This document shows positions 11,133 to 24,300 of a stretch of DNA of 64,000 nt, one piece after another. Source of the stretch: Lonicera japonica. Lineage: Eukaryota > Streptophyta > Magnoliopsida > Dipsacales > Caprifoliaceae. How positions within the stretch are numbered: position 1 is the first letter of the stretch; the number at the start of each line of letters is the position of its first letter. The notes beneath the pieces were generated by a model. The model was not told the DNA's origin. It saw only the letters and a program-made list of their open reading frames with translations, and did no database searches. Location of the stretch: NCBI GenBank assembly GCA_021464415.1, contig CM038469.1, positions 19,487,901 through 19,551,900 on the forward strand, given 5' to 3'. A program made the position numbers and the translations under genes.

Positions 11133-13380
11133 TGTAACACCCCTCCCTTAATTAACATGATTAAACACTGCACTTAAGTCAAGATGCGTTACTAACCCAT
11201 CATAGACTTAGTTATAATGAGTTAACATTTGAAATTTTACGTACAATAACCACCAAGTGTTGAGTTCACACGAATGCAACATGAATATTATGAAATCTTA
11301 TTATACACAGCAACACACAACGTGAGTACTACAGTAGGCTATTTGTAGCTAGGCTTAGTATATACAAATTTATATAACAAATAAAATTCGATATAAAAAA
11401 ACTTCTAATGCTCCCATGCTCGTCTTATAATCCTCAGTTGAGATCCAAGTAACCTAAAATGCTTTTATAAAAACCGGGGTGAGCTTAATGCTCAGTAGGG
11501 GGAAATAATGGATATAATTTAGAAACAAATTATTCAATTCAAATATATATTAATCATTATTGGCATAGCACAAAATATATCTTAATATTCCACTTTAGTT
11601 ACAGTCATGTTATTGGATTTTACCACAATGCTATAGTTATCATATGATGCATAATTTCAAATATAAAGCATACCATGTATATGTAATATCACCTGAACCT
11701 CGATTATAGTGTCAACCCATCTCCATAAAGAAGATGAATCTATAATATTGGATGTAAAATCCAACCACTAAGATAGAATAGATCAATACGTTACCATGCC
11801 GAATTTGAAAGCCATAGCTAATGTTCATAATCCGACCTTAGGGATAACATAAAGTAACCACATCGTTCCGCCACATCTATATATAATGATTATGCCTTGC
11901 CAAGTCTAAATTTCAGGGCTATTCACTACAAGCACTAGACGATCCTCCTTACTACCTTCCAAAGGTTTAAGGATTTTTAACCCTAGAGTAGTGAGCTTTA
12001 CTTATTTCATATTGGCAAGCAATACTATCAAGATGTTGAGTGTGCCATTTTGGGCTTATACTGCGAATTAGATTTTTTGATACTATCATAACCAAGAAGA
12101 ATCAATGATACAACGAATATAGATAATCACCGCATAGTCACTAAGAATACCATCACATCATGTATTGCAAGTTAATCCAATAAAATAATCCAAAGGAGTC
12201 CATAGCTCAGGGAATATAGATGATCATTACAATAATCCCATAATAGAAATTAATAGCTAATTCAATTCGACGAGAGAACTAACCAAATTCATACTAATGA
12301 GATGTGATATACTCTCTAGCAACATGTGAGATAACATCAGTTGTCGGGTTGACACGGATATAACCTACTTATGCATGCTCATATACAAAAGATGCCACAT
12401 CTATATAATAATGATTTTCTGCATGCATGAATTCCTTAATTCACCACTAAATCAATATGCATTCCAAGTTATGAGAAAAGTTGCACCAACCTTATACAGC
12501 TCATAAGTTTAATTAAATTTAGGAAAATCATAGGATTATATAAATACATAATTGATTTGGTAAGTTTCCCCCATCAACCATTTATAATGATGTTCCAAGC
12601 TTAATTAATTCACATTTATGGAAAATCTCAAGCAATTATTCTTAACATTTCATATATCTATAAAACATTACATGCAATGCCCAATTTAGTGATTTTCTTC
12701 ACTAATCATGTTCCATTAACCATATTATTCATAATTGTGGCATAATTAACAAAATTCTTTGAACAAATATTATCATTAACGCATGCATGTATGCGTATAG
12801 ACTTTAATCAACACATGCAAAACCTAAAAAAAGTGAACACTTTAAGAATTTAACAAATTAGTTCACAATAAACAAAATTAAACCCCTACCTCCAAGATCA
12901 CAAGCTATTAATAAGAATTGGCAACGTGATTACCAAAATTATAAGCTTTTCCTGCAGCACCCATAAAGTTATTCCAAGTAAGATGATGAAGAAAATGAAG
13001 AAATTTTGTTAATTTCTAGCCAACTTGTCAAATTCCACCAAGATTCCACAAAGTTATAAAATTTTCTACTTAACCATTTCTCCCAAGGTTTTTGTTAAGC
13101 TCTCTAGAATTTTTCTTGGCTTAATGGAGCAAAATGAGAGATATGTATGAAAAATATTGTGTCAATGGCAAAATTTGGTCAACCCTTGTTTTACACAGGG
13201 CCATGATCGATCATGCCTTTAATAAAATAACACCCTCGAGAGCTCCACTTCCATAATTGATCATGCTTTAGGCATGATTTATCATGGCCTCTGTACATAC
13301 ATTAATTTTACCTTCCAACCCCAAATTTTAGCTTAAACTCGCTTAAAGCAAAGCTTGACCCAATAATACTTTTAGGGTTT
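11133..13380. mobile_element. Gypsy-type LTR, right end eroded
   Basis: The sequence starts TGTAACACCCCTCCC, the classic 5' terminus of plant Ty3/gypsy (Tekay/Del-like) LTRs. It contains the phrase GGGGTGAGCTTAATGCTCAG (about 11476-11495), which is common in such LTRs. The complementary end GGGTGTTACA was not found before other repeats begin near 13384, so the 3' boundary is approximate and no TSD can be shown. It has no coding content. Confidence 0.55.
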
Positions 13381-13383
13381 TGT

Positions 13384-13617
13384 TCTAACGGTTAACGGTT
13401 CCCGAAGAACGTTAGAACCGTTTTTGGCCGGTTCCCGATTATTACGGTTCTAACGGTTCTACGGTTCCAACGGTCTCCCAAGAACCGAACCGTTAGACCG
13501 GTTCGGTTCCACTTTCGGTTCTGAAAAAAAAAGCTAAAAACCGAACCGTTTTTAATTTTTGGTTCTCGGTTCCGGTTCTTATCATTTAGGACAAGAACCG
13601 AACCGGTCCCAGCCCTA
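13384..13617 (-). mobile_element. hAT-like transposon terminus, GGTTC-rich
   Basis: Read on the minus strand, the block begins AGGGCTGGGACCGGTTCGG, a form typical of one end of plant hAT elements. It continues with many GGTTC/GAACC subterminal motifs in both orientations, as in hAT subterminal transposase-binding regions. Only one end is recognisable. The 82-codon minus ORF over it is an artefact of the motif repetition. Confidence 0.5.
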
Positions 13618-13654
13618 ACTATATGGATGCTTGTACACATATATATGGAAAAGT

Positions 13655-14042
13655 TTAAGAAAGGACCTTAATTTAAGGATCTTATTTATGAATCGGGCCA
13701 TTTGACACGCTTTTCAATGGATTTTTAATGAAATTTGGCGGGGATGTTTTTCATCATTTTTAGATCATCTCCACTAAATTTTATCAAAAACATTCAACCG
13801 GGAAATGCGTAAACTACAAGATTGAAAAATATTGGTCCAGAAATAGATATATAAAATCCAATATTTTTTCAATCCTATAGTTAACCCACTTCTCGGTTGA
13901 ATTTTTTTATGAAATTTGGTGTAGATGTTCTACACATGATGAAGAACATCACCACCAAATTTTATCAAAAAATTCCATCGGGACACATGCTAAATGGTCC
14001 GGATCGTAAATAAGATCCTTAAATTAAGGTCCTTACTTGAAA
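13655..14042. mobile_element. Foldback MITE with ~45-bp inverted termini
   Basis: The left arm reads GGACCTTAATTTAAGGATC then TTATTTA...GG-CCATTT. The right arm is its near-perfect complement (14034 back to about 13985). A second, inner pair of related segments (ATGAAATTTGG...GATGT and its complement) makes nearly the whole element a hairpin. Fragments of the same family appear at 32835-32905 and about 42101-42420. Confidence 0.8.
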
Positions 14043-14049
14043 TGCACCT

Positions 14050-15680
14050 TATATATATACATATATGTGTGTGTATCCTAATCTGGTAATGGCTTCGTTG
14101 CATTCCATTGGCTGATAACGGTGTAAGTTTGATTACTTTGGTAAATTAGGACTGAATGGTTTGATATGGAAAGCATATTTAAAAAATTATAGTTTTAGCC
14201 CTTAAAGTTTAAAAAAATTACATATAGGGCCCTAAACTTTAAAAAACTGCACTTTGACCCTTGAGAGTGGGAAAAGTCCAATTTATGTGCTCATTATGTT
14301 CGTGTGGGTTTTTATGTAAATATTGGGGTCAAGATTGCATATTTACAATAAAAGTCCATAAACTTCCAAAAGGCCTTCGAACTTTAGTATATTACCAAAA
14401 TGCCCCTGAATTAGATTGGCCCATGCCCTCTTTACTACATGGCTGTCCCACATTATAATGGTTGAGTGGGACAAGTCAATTCCAAATTGATTAGATAACT
14501 CAAGTGTCAAACCAACTCAATTGGGTTTAAAATGAACATGCAATATAATATTTGTGAAAAAAATGTACCGCTGTTAGTGTTTTTGTATGCGTGTATAAAG
14601 CTAACTATGATAAGTGGTGTAAGATTGTTATCTCTTGAAGAATTGAGAAAATGATGAAAAAGACTGACCGAGAAAACACCAACTTTTGGATCACTAGTTT
14701 GCCAAAACTCCGAGACCCCCCCTCCCTGCAAACTCCAACAATATGTGAAAAAACTAGAGAGAGAAACAATCTAGGGAATATGGGTGGATATGGAGATTGT
14801 GGATAGGTGAAATAAGAGATGGGTGGGATATATATTTATAGCCAAGAGAGGAGAGAAAAGAAATGTGCTCACCAACTTTCCCTAATTCAGGGGAGTTGTG
14901 AGCCAACATTGGCAAGAAACCGGTATGAGCCCTAAATGAGCCCTAAATGAGCTATACTGGTATACATGGCCTAATGTGTAAGAATTAACTTAGGCGTACT
15001 AGTTTGCACCCAAAATGGTCCATACTGGCACGCACGACAAAAGGTGAAATGTTGTTTTTTAGCCTTGAGGGTTGTGGAATGGGTATTTACATTTACTCTT
15101 TTCTTTTATTAAAAAAAGAGCTCACAACTTATTTTGAAAATTCCAAAATGCTAAAAAAATAAAATAAAATCCTTGCATTAACAAATACACTAGAATTTAT
15201 ATGTAAACTCTCAAAATGGGAAAAAAAACCAGGTAAATTCTGTTTTTTCCCTTTAATGAAGAAATTTATTTAACTAAATAAATAAGTTACGAAACAATTT
15301 CTCCTAATCGAGTAAATTGTTTTTATATTTTTAAAGGAACTTTTAGAATCCGGTTCTTAAAATATTAATTTTAAAGATTGCAGTCCAACTTCTTTTTTTT
15401 TTCTAAGGACTAAGAGACAAATATTGTGAAATAGATATTGCCTCCTAGAACTGTATCTTAAAAAATAAAATAAAACTATAAACTACATTAAAAAATGTTC
15501 CAAGTGAATAACTAGATCCTAATTTTTTTTTTACTTTTTTTTTGGTTGTGGTACGATGGAATGAAAAAAAAATTAAGGTATGGTATTTGAATTTCAACAT
15601 TTAATGATACGGTCTACTAATTTTATTTTTTTAAAGGATGTTATCTCTTAACCATTGTATCTAGATTTTTTGGTCACATG
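14050..15680. other. No gene recognised
   Basis: Short ORFs at 14261-14458 and 14507-14731 (minus) lack motifs. Phrases such as TTAAAGTTTAAAAAA followed by its near copy in the other orientation (14200-14250) and a duplicated GAGCCCTAAAT (14937-14957) suggest old repeats, but no bounded element could be defined. Confidence 0.45.
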
Positions 15681-16202
15681 CAGCGGCGAAGTCAAGAATC
15701 TAGCTGGGGGAGGGGGGTTGGAAATTACACAAAAACATACTTAAATCCATAGAATATAAACGTAAATATAATAGCATTAATAATAATACTTTATACAACT
15801 CAAATAGCGAATGTGAACAATTACGAGAAATTACAATAATATAGCACAAATAAAATACCATTAATGATAATATTATGCTATTAATCAAGAAACACAACTA
15901 ATATTATACAAGTAATCAAGAAATATAATTATACCTAGTATTAAAAAGTACATTTATGAAAGGATTTACCACATTAATGTTGAAAAAATGGGTAAAAATA
16001 CCATTTTTCGAGCAATTTCGAGGTAATTTTCAATGAGACCTTACACTCGGTTGTGAAAGGTTATTATAGATTCTTGTTATCTTTCATGAGGATATCGAAA
16101 TCATTTATTTTGGTTGCTCAAAATGGTTATGGGGTGAATGAGAAATTGTCACTCAAATTAAGCTACTTGAGATAGAAAAATAGAATGAAAATGGGCAAGT
16201 CT

Positions 16203-18697
16203 TGTTGGATTATTTTAATTTGGATTAGCATAGTCAGTTTTATTTGTTTCTATTGTCTAGTGCTCAGATTAATTAGATATCAAACATTATAGTATATGTA
16301 TATATATATATTGTTATTAGTCCCAATTATGTGATCACTCATGTTAATATTTATTGGTGTAACAACCCGCCTAACTAGTAGGTGTTAACGAATGCTGTAT
16401 TAAATTAACAGGATAGAGATAAATGATTTAAAACGAAAATATACACCAAGTCTGAGAAATCTAACAAAAATTCGGCATTAAGTATTCGTAACTTAAGGAA
16501 AAACCATCATGTTAGAGAAACACAACAATTTCGAAATACACCTTAAGTGGATTACAATCCAAATACAAAATAGCCTGATACAACAAATCCACATAACTTC
16601 CACAAGCTAGAATCAAAATACAACCAAGTTACACAATACAAATAAATACGTCCATAGAAAATCTAATGTTCCAACATAATTGAAGATTATAATACTCAAA
16701 AGAACAGAGATGAAACAACAACTAAAATCCATAGAGACATCAGAGGCTACTCTAAGATGAACTTGGACCTGAGCCACGATCTCTACCCGAAACACGGAGT
16801 GTACCTGAAAGAAAAATGAGGGAATGAGCCATGACTGGCCCAGTGGAAACTATAGGAAAAGGGAAAGTACGATGCATGGGCTTGTAACAATAGAATGATT
16901 TGCCACATTAAATATGTTATCAAGAATTTGCCAACATATACCACTTTATAATAAAAATCCATTTATTATATAGCCAATTACGTCAATTGCTATCCACGTG
17001 AAACTCTCACGATAACTGCACACACGTCCATCCGACTCCTCTTCCTTATCGGCCTAATACCGGTACTAGACGGATTATAACACTCGCATACGCACCCTAT
17101 CTAATCCACGGGTCTGTGCACTGGTAACTAGATTTTTGGCACCCCATCTATACCATAGGTCTGTGCAATAGTAACAACACAAGCATTTCTATACCAATGC
17201 TTATCCGGTTCCAACAACCTCGATATCTCACCGAAATTGATTAAATTTTTCAAAAGCATTTTCCAAAGGTTGTCTTGTGTATTAACAATGTTAATCAATT
17301 AATACAACTCAATATGATATCCAGATAACCCAATAATAAATCATTTCATCAGTTTAAAAGGGATGTCTCGTGAATTACCCAACACATTACGATAATAACA
17401 TGATTTCCAATGATTTCGTAAACTAATAAATGAGTAGAAATCACTAAACAATTTAGAATCATCATCAAACTTAGAGTACATGTCTAATAACAAGTTAAAA
17501 GTAAATTAAGAGTGTTTTATATTCCTGGAAATTCATCAAATTAAGTAGAAATGCAAAGTATTAGACATGTGTTTGATGATTCTAGCCATTTCGGGGCCAA
17601 ATTCTCAGTTGAGTACATAAATATGAACATGCAAAACAATCAGCCAACATATCTATCAATTATAACTCATAAACCATCAACAACAAAGCCCAGAAAGTTC
17701 AATAAGTGATTACACAGCTTGCATGTAAGAGGAAAGCATGAATTTGGTATCGAAATTTAGTGTTTTCAACTCAATCAACTCAAACTTTCGGAAATCAAAG
17801 ATGAGAGGAGAGTTCCCACCTGGAAAGTAGAAGAAAAGGGCAATGGTGACCTGAGTTGAGCTCTGATAATCTCCAAGTCGAGTAAGCGACACGGAAAAAT
17901 GTAGAGAATGAGAAGGAGAACAGAAATTCTAAGCTTTTCGGTAGAGAAGCTTGAGTTTGAGCTAAGAATCTTCAATAATACACCAAGAATCACCCTCTCT
18001 CTATCTAAAAATGACCTGAGGTCTCTCATCCTCGAAACTGAGCTGTAATGGTGGAGAAATGGGTTTAAAATGGGTTAAAGCAAAGTCAGGGTGATATAAA
18101 CGATGCTACAAAAATTACACTGCGGACCGGTCTTGGAAAATTGAATATCGGTCCGCCACCAAAGAAATCCCAAAATTATATACTGCGGACCGGTCTACCA
18201 AAATGGCCATACCGATCAGGCTCTAACCTGGACTGGGGGATTTAAACTCAACCAAAATGAGTTCAAACTTGCCCAAATTGAATCTGATAGCGACGGAACT
18301 AATCACAAACTTAAAATTGCTAATTAAGGAATTAAAAACACAGGGTGTTATAATTGGGATCATTGTAAAGCACTTTAATAAATAATAATGTGGGTAGGCC
18401 TTGTGTGGGCTTATTATAATGGGTAAGTGAGCCCATTTAGTTTAACACAGGGAAAGGCCCCTATTTCTTTCCACTCTGTAGTATAATTGTCCCATTGAGA
18501 TTACACAAACCCTACAAGCTTAGTGGAATAGAGATAGTTTATCTCCTCAATCACAGACTTTGAAACACGGCATCCATGGACTCATCTATAACATGTAGTT
18601 CTTGATTCTAATGCTAATGCGTAATATGATTGCTTATACATGTTATAATTTGGGATTATTACTCGGAATAATTATTGCAATATAGATCTGTCCTTCA
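16203..18697 (+). mobile_element. Copia-type LTR, split by a gypsy solo LTR
   Basis: It begins TGTTGGATTATTTTAATTTGG and ends CTGTCCTTCA. It is followed at 18700-18710 by TGGCATCAGAG, one mismatch from the tRNA-iMet primer-binding sequence TGGTATCAGAG. This marks a 5' LTR with the start of an internal region. The LTR is interrupted by the gypsy solo LTR at 16358-18352, so its own length is about 495 bp. After the binding site, no gag frame is visible. A duplicated phrase TTATAATCCTAATTGG occurs at 18717 and 18779. Confidence 0.6.
16358..18352. mobile_element. Gypsy-type solo LTR with TSD
   Basis: A 1995-bp unit starts TGTAACAACCCGCC and ends GGGTGTTATA, an inverted-repeat pair typical of Tekay/Del-like gypsy LTRs (final CA mutated to TA). 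The 5-bp target duplication ATTGG is perfect at 16353-16357 and 18353-18357. It is nested within the copia LTR at 16203-18697. The short minus-strand ORFs inside are incidental. Confidence 0.9.
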
Positions 18698-19829
18698 ATT
18701 GGCATCAGAGGAGTTTTATAATCCTAATTGGTGGCTGTTAATAACATCAATCACATTCAGAAATCAATTTTACTGGTTTATAATCCTAATTGGTTTAATG
18801 CTGTTAATAATTGTTATTTTATTGTTGATTCCATTGTTATGGTTACTATTATCATAATGCCCTATATATATATGTATTCTTATAAAAAAAATAAAAAGGA
18901 AGAGACGCAACTTCCATAGATCTCCACTCAAAATTTTTCTTTGCAACCTTCAATAGATGAAAATTGATATGTTGAGTTATTGCTCCCTAAATTTCGGTTT
19001 AAAATAAATCAAAATCCCGTATTTTAACATGGAAATTAGCCAAAAAATAACTCATAAAATAAACAGCACCGCATGCAGAAAATTGTTAGGGATGATGAAC
19101 AGTAGCTGTAGCCCCACTCGCGCAGCCCGCGTGTGGTGGCGCGTGCAGCTGTGTTTCGGCCCTTTTTTTTATTTTGTTTCCATTTTTTGAGCTCCATGCG
19201 CCTAATTATAGATATAGTAATTTTGAAGTATTTTTTTTTCTTTTATTCGATTAATAATTTACTCTTTTTTTAGTATTTAAATGTTAAGTATAAATATTCT
19301 ACTCTCGGAATTTTACGTTGAAAATTTTTCTATGCATTTCTAGCATTATTAGCTACCTTATATGTTCTGTACTCTCCCTAGTAATGATGTTTGGTTATGG
19401 AAATAATTTTAGTATTGTTACATGCTCGTAACTTTATTTAAATGTTGTTTAATTTTTTGGAACTGTTTTGGCATGGTTGTGAGCTCACATATCTTGAGGC
19501 CAATTGTGAAAAAATGTCAGGATACGTTTTCAGGATGAGCTATCTCTAGGAAAAGTGTCAAATATACACTTACAACTACCTCGACTATGGAAGCAGAATA
19601 TATAGCATGTTTTATACGGACCTAAAATTAAATTTTAAATTCTACAAAAAGGTCCTTATATATATAGTTTTATCCCTTACACTTAGATACTTTTAAGTAT
19701 AAATTTCTACACATAAGTCTATATATATATATATATTTTTGGTCATAAAATACCCCATATATAGTAAAAAATTTCAAAACCAAGTGGGAGCGCTTGCCCC
19801 TACATGGCTCTGCCCCTGGTAACATCTAC

Positions 19830-20890
19830 AATATTTGTGAAACCGAGATTTCTTGGTCGTTGGTGCCGTATTGATAACCAACAAATCACATATATTGAAG
19901 TATTGTATCTGCATATTTGAATACTTGCCAGAAATAAATAAAATACTTAAAGAGTTGCATATATACATATATATTAAAATTGTTCCTAGAGCACATCATA
20001 ATCTATTAACCTATACTATATAGTATTATGAAGGAAGTAGTAACATTAATTTCTTTTATTATATTCTTAATAGAAGTGATATTCATTACTTTTCTTATAT
20101 TCTTAATGCTAATAGAATAATAATCGTAACATTTTTTTTAATTTACTATTTAGTATTATGGAGCAAGTAACATCATTTATTACATTATTTTTAAAAATTG
20201 TCTTAAAATTAATAATATTATTTTCAGTTTGGCATAACAAATGAGTTGTATTTTCTATTATTAATTAGATTGAAATTAATGTCTTCTTGAAAACAATAAA
20301 ATAAAGTTGCAAAATTAATTTAAAATGGAGGTTATTCTCTTTAATCAACATATTTAAGTCAATTATTTATACAATATATTATATTTAATTATATGTCATA
20401 TTAAAATTATAAGAGTGTTTTTTTAAGATTCAAATATGCACATTTTATATTTTCTCTAATTGATGGTTATTTGCATTTGTATATATAATTATTTTTGTTA
20501 AATTATATAATATTATCTACACATTGTTAAGAAATTTAGAACTTCTTTGATTATCCTCTAATTTACGAATTACACAATTTAAAATTGCTTGATTTGTGAA
20601 TTATCTAATTTAAATGTTTAAGTGTAAAAATGAATTAGTATATAAAGTCGTAAATTTAAATTAATATCTAAGATATTAAAAAAAAAAACATACATATATA
20701 ATTAAAATTGTATAACTTATAACTATTGTATAAATTTATTTAAAAAAATCATACCATAATTTTTTATTAAAATAATCATTTTATTATTTTATAAATAAAA
20801 TTATTATAAATAAAATAATTTACGCAAGCAACCAACGTATTAAATAAATGACATGGGTTGTTAATTAGTATGGGTAAAATCCAGAATTCA
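19830..20890. other. No gene recognised
   Basis: Very AT-rich DNA. The phrase TAGTATTATG-GA-CAAGTA recurs loosely at about 20021 and 20152. No coding or bounded element is visible. Confidence 0.5.
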
Positions 20891-20894
20891 CTTA

Positions 20895-21264
20895 CAATGC
20901 GTTTGGATTGAAAAGAGGGAGTGAAAAGGAAATGATTAATCATAAAAGAAGGGAAAGAAAAAGAATAAAATAAAATGAGTTTAATTTTATTATTTTTTAA
21001 ATTGCTAAAGAGAAAAAAAAAAGAAATAAAAATAATTCTGTTTAATTAAAAAGAAAGAAAAGAAGAAAAAGAATATAATTTATTAAAAAAAATTAATTAT
21101 TTATTAAAAATATTTTATTTCCTTCTTAATCTTTTTAATATTAAAAAAAAAAAAGTAACGAAATAAAGAGAACCTCCTTCCGGTTCTATTCTATTCTATT
21201 TAAATATTTTATCTAAACAAAGAAATGAATCCCTCCTCTTTTCCTTTCCCTTCCAAATGCGCCC
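20895..21264. mobile_element. MITE in the TatD promoter
   Basis: The left end CAATGCGTTTGGATTGAAAA follows TTA at 20892-20894. The right end (complement GGGGCGCATTTGGAAGGG) is its inverted partner. The ends continue as GA-rich and CT-rich blocks, as in the element at 8420-8863. The right edge lies only about 74 bp upstream of the TatD start codon, so the element occupies the promoter or 5' UTR. Confidence 0.65.
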
Positions 21265-21337
21265 CATTTCTGAAAACAGGCGAACAGATGAGTGAGGATT
21301 AACCAGCTCTCTCTATCGCTGTGTGCGGAAGTTCACC

Positions 21338-24300
21338 ATGACCACAATAAGGATGATAGGCAAGCAACTTCAATTTTTTTCCTAAGAATTTCATATAATC
21401 TTTAGCTAAGCCCTAAATGTGTTTTTGACTGACCATCTCTCTCTTTTTCTCTTGGATTTGAATATTAAGACATTGCTGTTAACTTCACAGGTCAGTCAAT
21501 CTACTACACACATTCTTTGTTTACCCTAATTGATTGATTCGTTCGCTCCGCAATCCTAGTAAATTCACACTTTGAGTCAAATTCTTATGTTTGGCATGCC
21601 AGATTAGGAGAGGAAATATATATATATATATATATTTTGACAGAACAAAAAAAAATTCCTATCACATGTTTGTCAGTCAATCCACTACACACTTTCTTTA
21701 TTTACCCTAATTGCTTGTTTAGTTCGGGTTTTTGTTCGCTCCGCAATCCTAGTAAATTCATACTTTGAGTCATAGCCTTATGTTTGGCATGCCAGATTAG
21801 GAGAGGAAATATTTTTTTTTATTTTTTTTGACAGAACAGAAAAAAAATAAAAAAATTCCTCACATGTTTGTGAGTCAATCTACTACACGCTTTCTTTGTT
21901 CACCCTAATTGTTTATTTGGTTTGAGTTTTTGTTCATTCCAGAATCTTAAAGTAGTAAATTCATACTGCGAGTCCTATGTTTGGCATGCCGGATTAGGAG
22001 ATGGGATATGATTAAATTTCCCTATCACATCTTTGTCAGTCAATCTACTGTACACTTTCTTTGTTACCCTAAATGTTCATTTGGTTCAAGTTTTTGTTCG
22101 TTCCAGAATCTTAAATTAGTAAATTCATGATGTGAGTCCTATGTTTGGTATGCTAGATTAGGAGAGGGGATATGATTAAATTTCCCTTGCATGTTTTTCA
22201 GTCAATCTACTACACACTTTCTTCGTATGCCTTAACTGTTAGTTCGGTTCAAGTTTTTGTTCGGTCCAGAATCTTAAATTTGTAAATTCACACCGTGAGT
22301 CCTATGTTTGGCATGCTAGATTAGGGGAGGGAATATGTTTAAATATTCCTATCACATGTTTGTTGCAACTCCGGATTGGATAAAGTACCGGATAGATTAT
22401 CTTAACTTGATGGTTAAGGTGGGATTATTTAATCCAGAATGTTTATCCAGTGTGCCAAACGGAGAAGTTAATGTGAAATTACCAATTTAAGTTTTAGGAA
22501 GGGAAAAAAAAAACTCAAATCAAACGAGCACCGATGGTAATCAGATGCTCATGTTTGTAAGAAGAGTTTTTATTGTTGTTCTGTTTCTTGACAATTTCAA
22601 ATCAAACACACTACTACAGATAATATGTTCAAAGGAATATATAATGGCAAGCAGTGCCACATACCAGATATTGCAGCAGTTTTGACTCGGGCTTGGACTG
22701 CTGGTGTCGATCGAATAATCGTAAGAATCCTCCATTCTCTCTAACACTTTCTATAGCTGTTACGCATAACTAGTGACTCACTGGCCACTGCATTGTTGTC
22801 TATCTATCAATACTACGCCTGTTGATATAATGTGTCCTTCACGCTTCGGTGACTACAATTAAAATATTTGTTTAAGATGGGACTCGAACCATGACCTTAT
22901 ACCTAAATAACAAATAATATTACTGCTTGACCAAACATCATTTGATGTGCTTATTTTGTTTTAGATATACATACTGTCCTGAATTATTAGATATCATATT
23001 GTACATGTGTTGAGCGGGCTCTGAGGCTAGTTTGTATACTTTCTTTTGTTTTTGTTTGATTATACTTCTGCTTGAATTGTCCTTTCTTTCCCAAACTGTT
23101 TTAGTTTCTTGTAGAATGTAGCAACCATAAGTTTAACTTTTGAATATTATTTGGTCCGAGATGTCTAATTTAGAATGGTGGAGTTGAGCTCTCTTGTGGA
23201 TGTAAACATAGAAGACAGCATAAAGGGGTATTTGATTTGCCTACAAATGCAATGCTTTGTTAGACAACAAAAAGAGTAGCAATGTTGTCATCAGTCCTGT
23301 GGTTAATCAGGGTTAATATTAAATGAGTTAACAGTAAGTGAGTGGGAAGTTAGAGAGTTCAGGTAGTAGTGGGACTAGTTTATAGGGCTTATATCTATAT
23401 CTATATATCTTGTCTTTGTCTTGTAAATGGGCGGATAATATTTGAGTAAAATTGTGGTTGTTGCTGCCCTAAAGCATATTTAGTTTTCGTTTCTCTGGTG
23501 GTATAAGAGGGTTTGATCTTGTCCCATCTTCCTCAATTTTTCATTGTTATTCATGTCAAACTGCTGAATTTGAGTTAGGAGACTTCAGCCAAATTGCAAT
23601 TAATTATTGATAGGTATTTTGAGGTGTACAAGGGGATAAAAGAGGAATTGGAAGTGAGATGTTGTGCTTGTGTCGCAAATCCTGATTCGATGGAGGAATT
23701 TCAGAGTCAAGGACGTCGGTACTTGACCGATCTCTTTGACATTTTCGTAGAGAATATTGCGGTGGTCCCTTTGGAATCTTATAGTTCTTCGGCATATAAG
23801 TATATAACCTTTGTGATTTCTTTCCAATTATAAAGGAAGTGTTATGAACCCAAATTAGTCCCACACTCCCACATGGAAAAAGAGTAAATATGGGAGTAGT
23901 AAATAGAGCCCATGGGCACCTTCCCTTGCAAGCCAGTTCGTAACAAGTGGTATAAGAGCGGGCACCTTGCTGGGTATGGGACCGGATGTAGTGTGGTTGA
24001 ACTATAGCATGGGAATGGGACCAAGCACCCGGGTATGGGACTGGTAGATGATACGGAGCACCTGGGTATGGGATCGGACGTAGTGAGACCAAGCTACTGC
24101 TCGGGCCATCCAACTCGAAAGGCAAGGGGCAACCTATGGAGGGGTTGTATTCGTGATGCAACCTACAAGTTGGATTAAAATGGCTTGGCATTTGTGATGC
24201 CAAACCATTGAATACTGGTACATGAGTGAAGCTGCCAGGGTGGAAAGGAGTTAGCATTGAATACTGGTAAATGAGTGGAGCCGCTAGAGCGGAAAGGGCT

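Larger units (their letters stand above)
15681..19818. mobile_element. Probable hAT-type element carrying nested LTRs
   Basis: The left end CAGCGGCGAAGTCA (15681) and right end (complement CAGGGGCAGAGCCA, ending 19818) are degenerate copies of one inverted terminus, matching at 10 of 14 positions. The flanking octamers GTCACATG (15673-15680) and GTAACATC (19819-19826) agree at six of eight positions, as expected for an aged 8-bp hAT target duplication. The interior has no transposase frame that I can read, and most of it is occupied by the copia and gypsy LTRs listed separately. Confidence 0.5.

Noticed and set aside
13392..13640. 82-codon minus-strand ORF with repeated Asn-Arg-Lys residues
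   Set aside because: It is a translation of the GGTTC-rich subterminal repeats of a hAT-like element.
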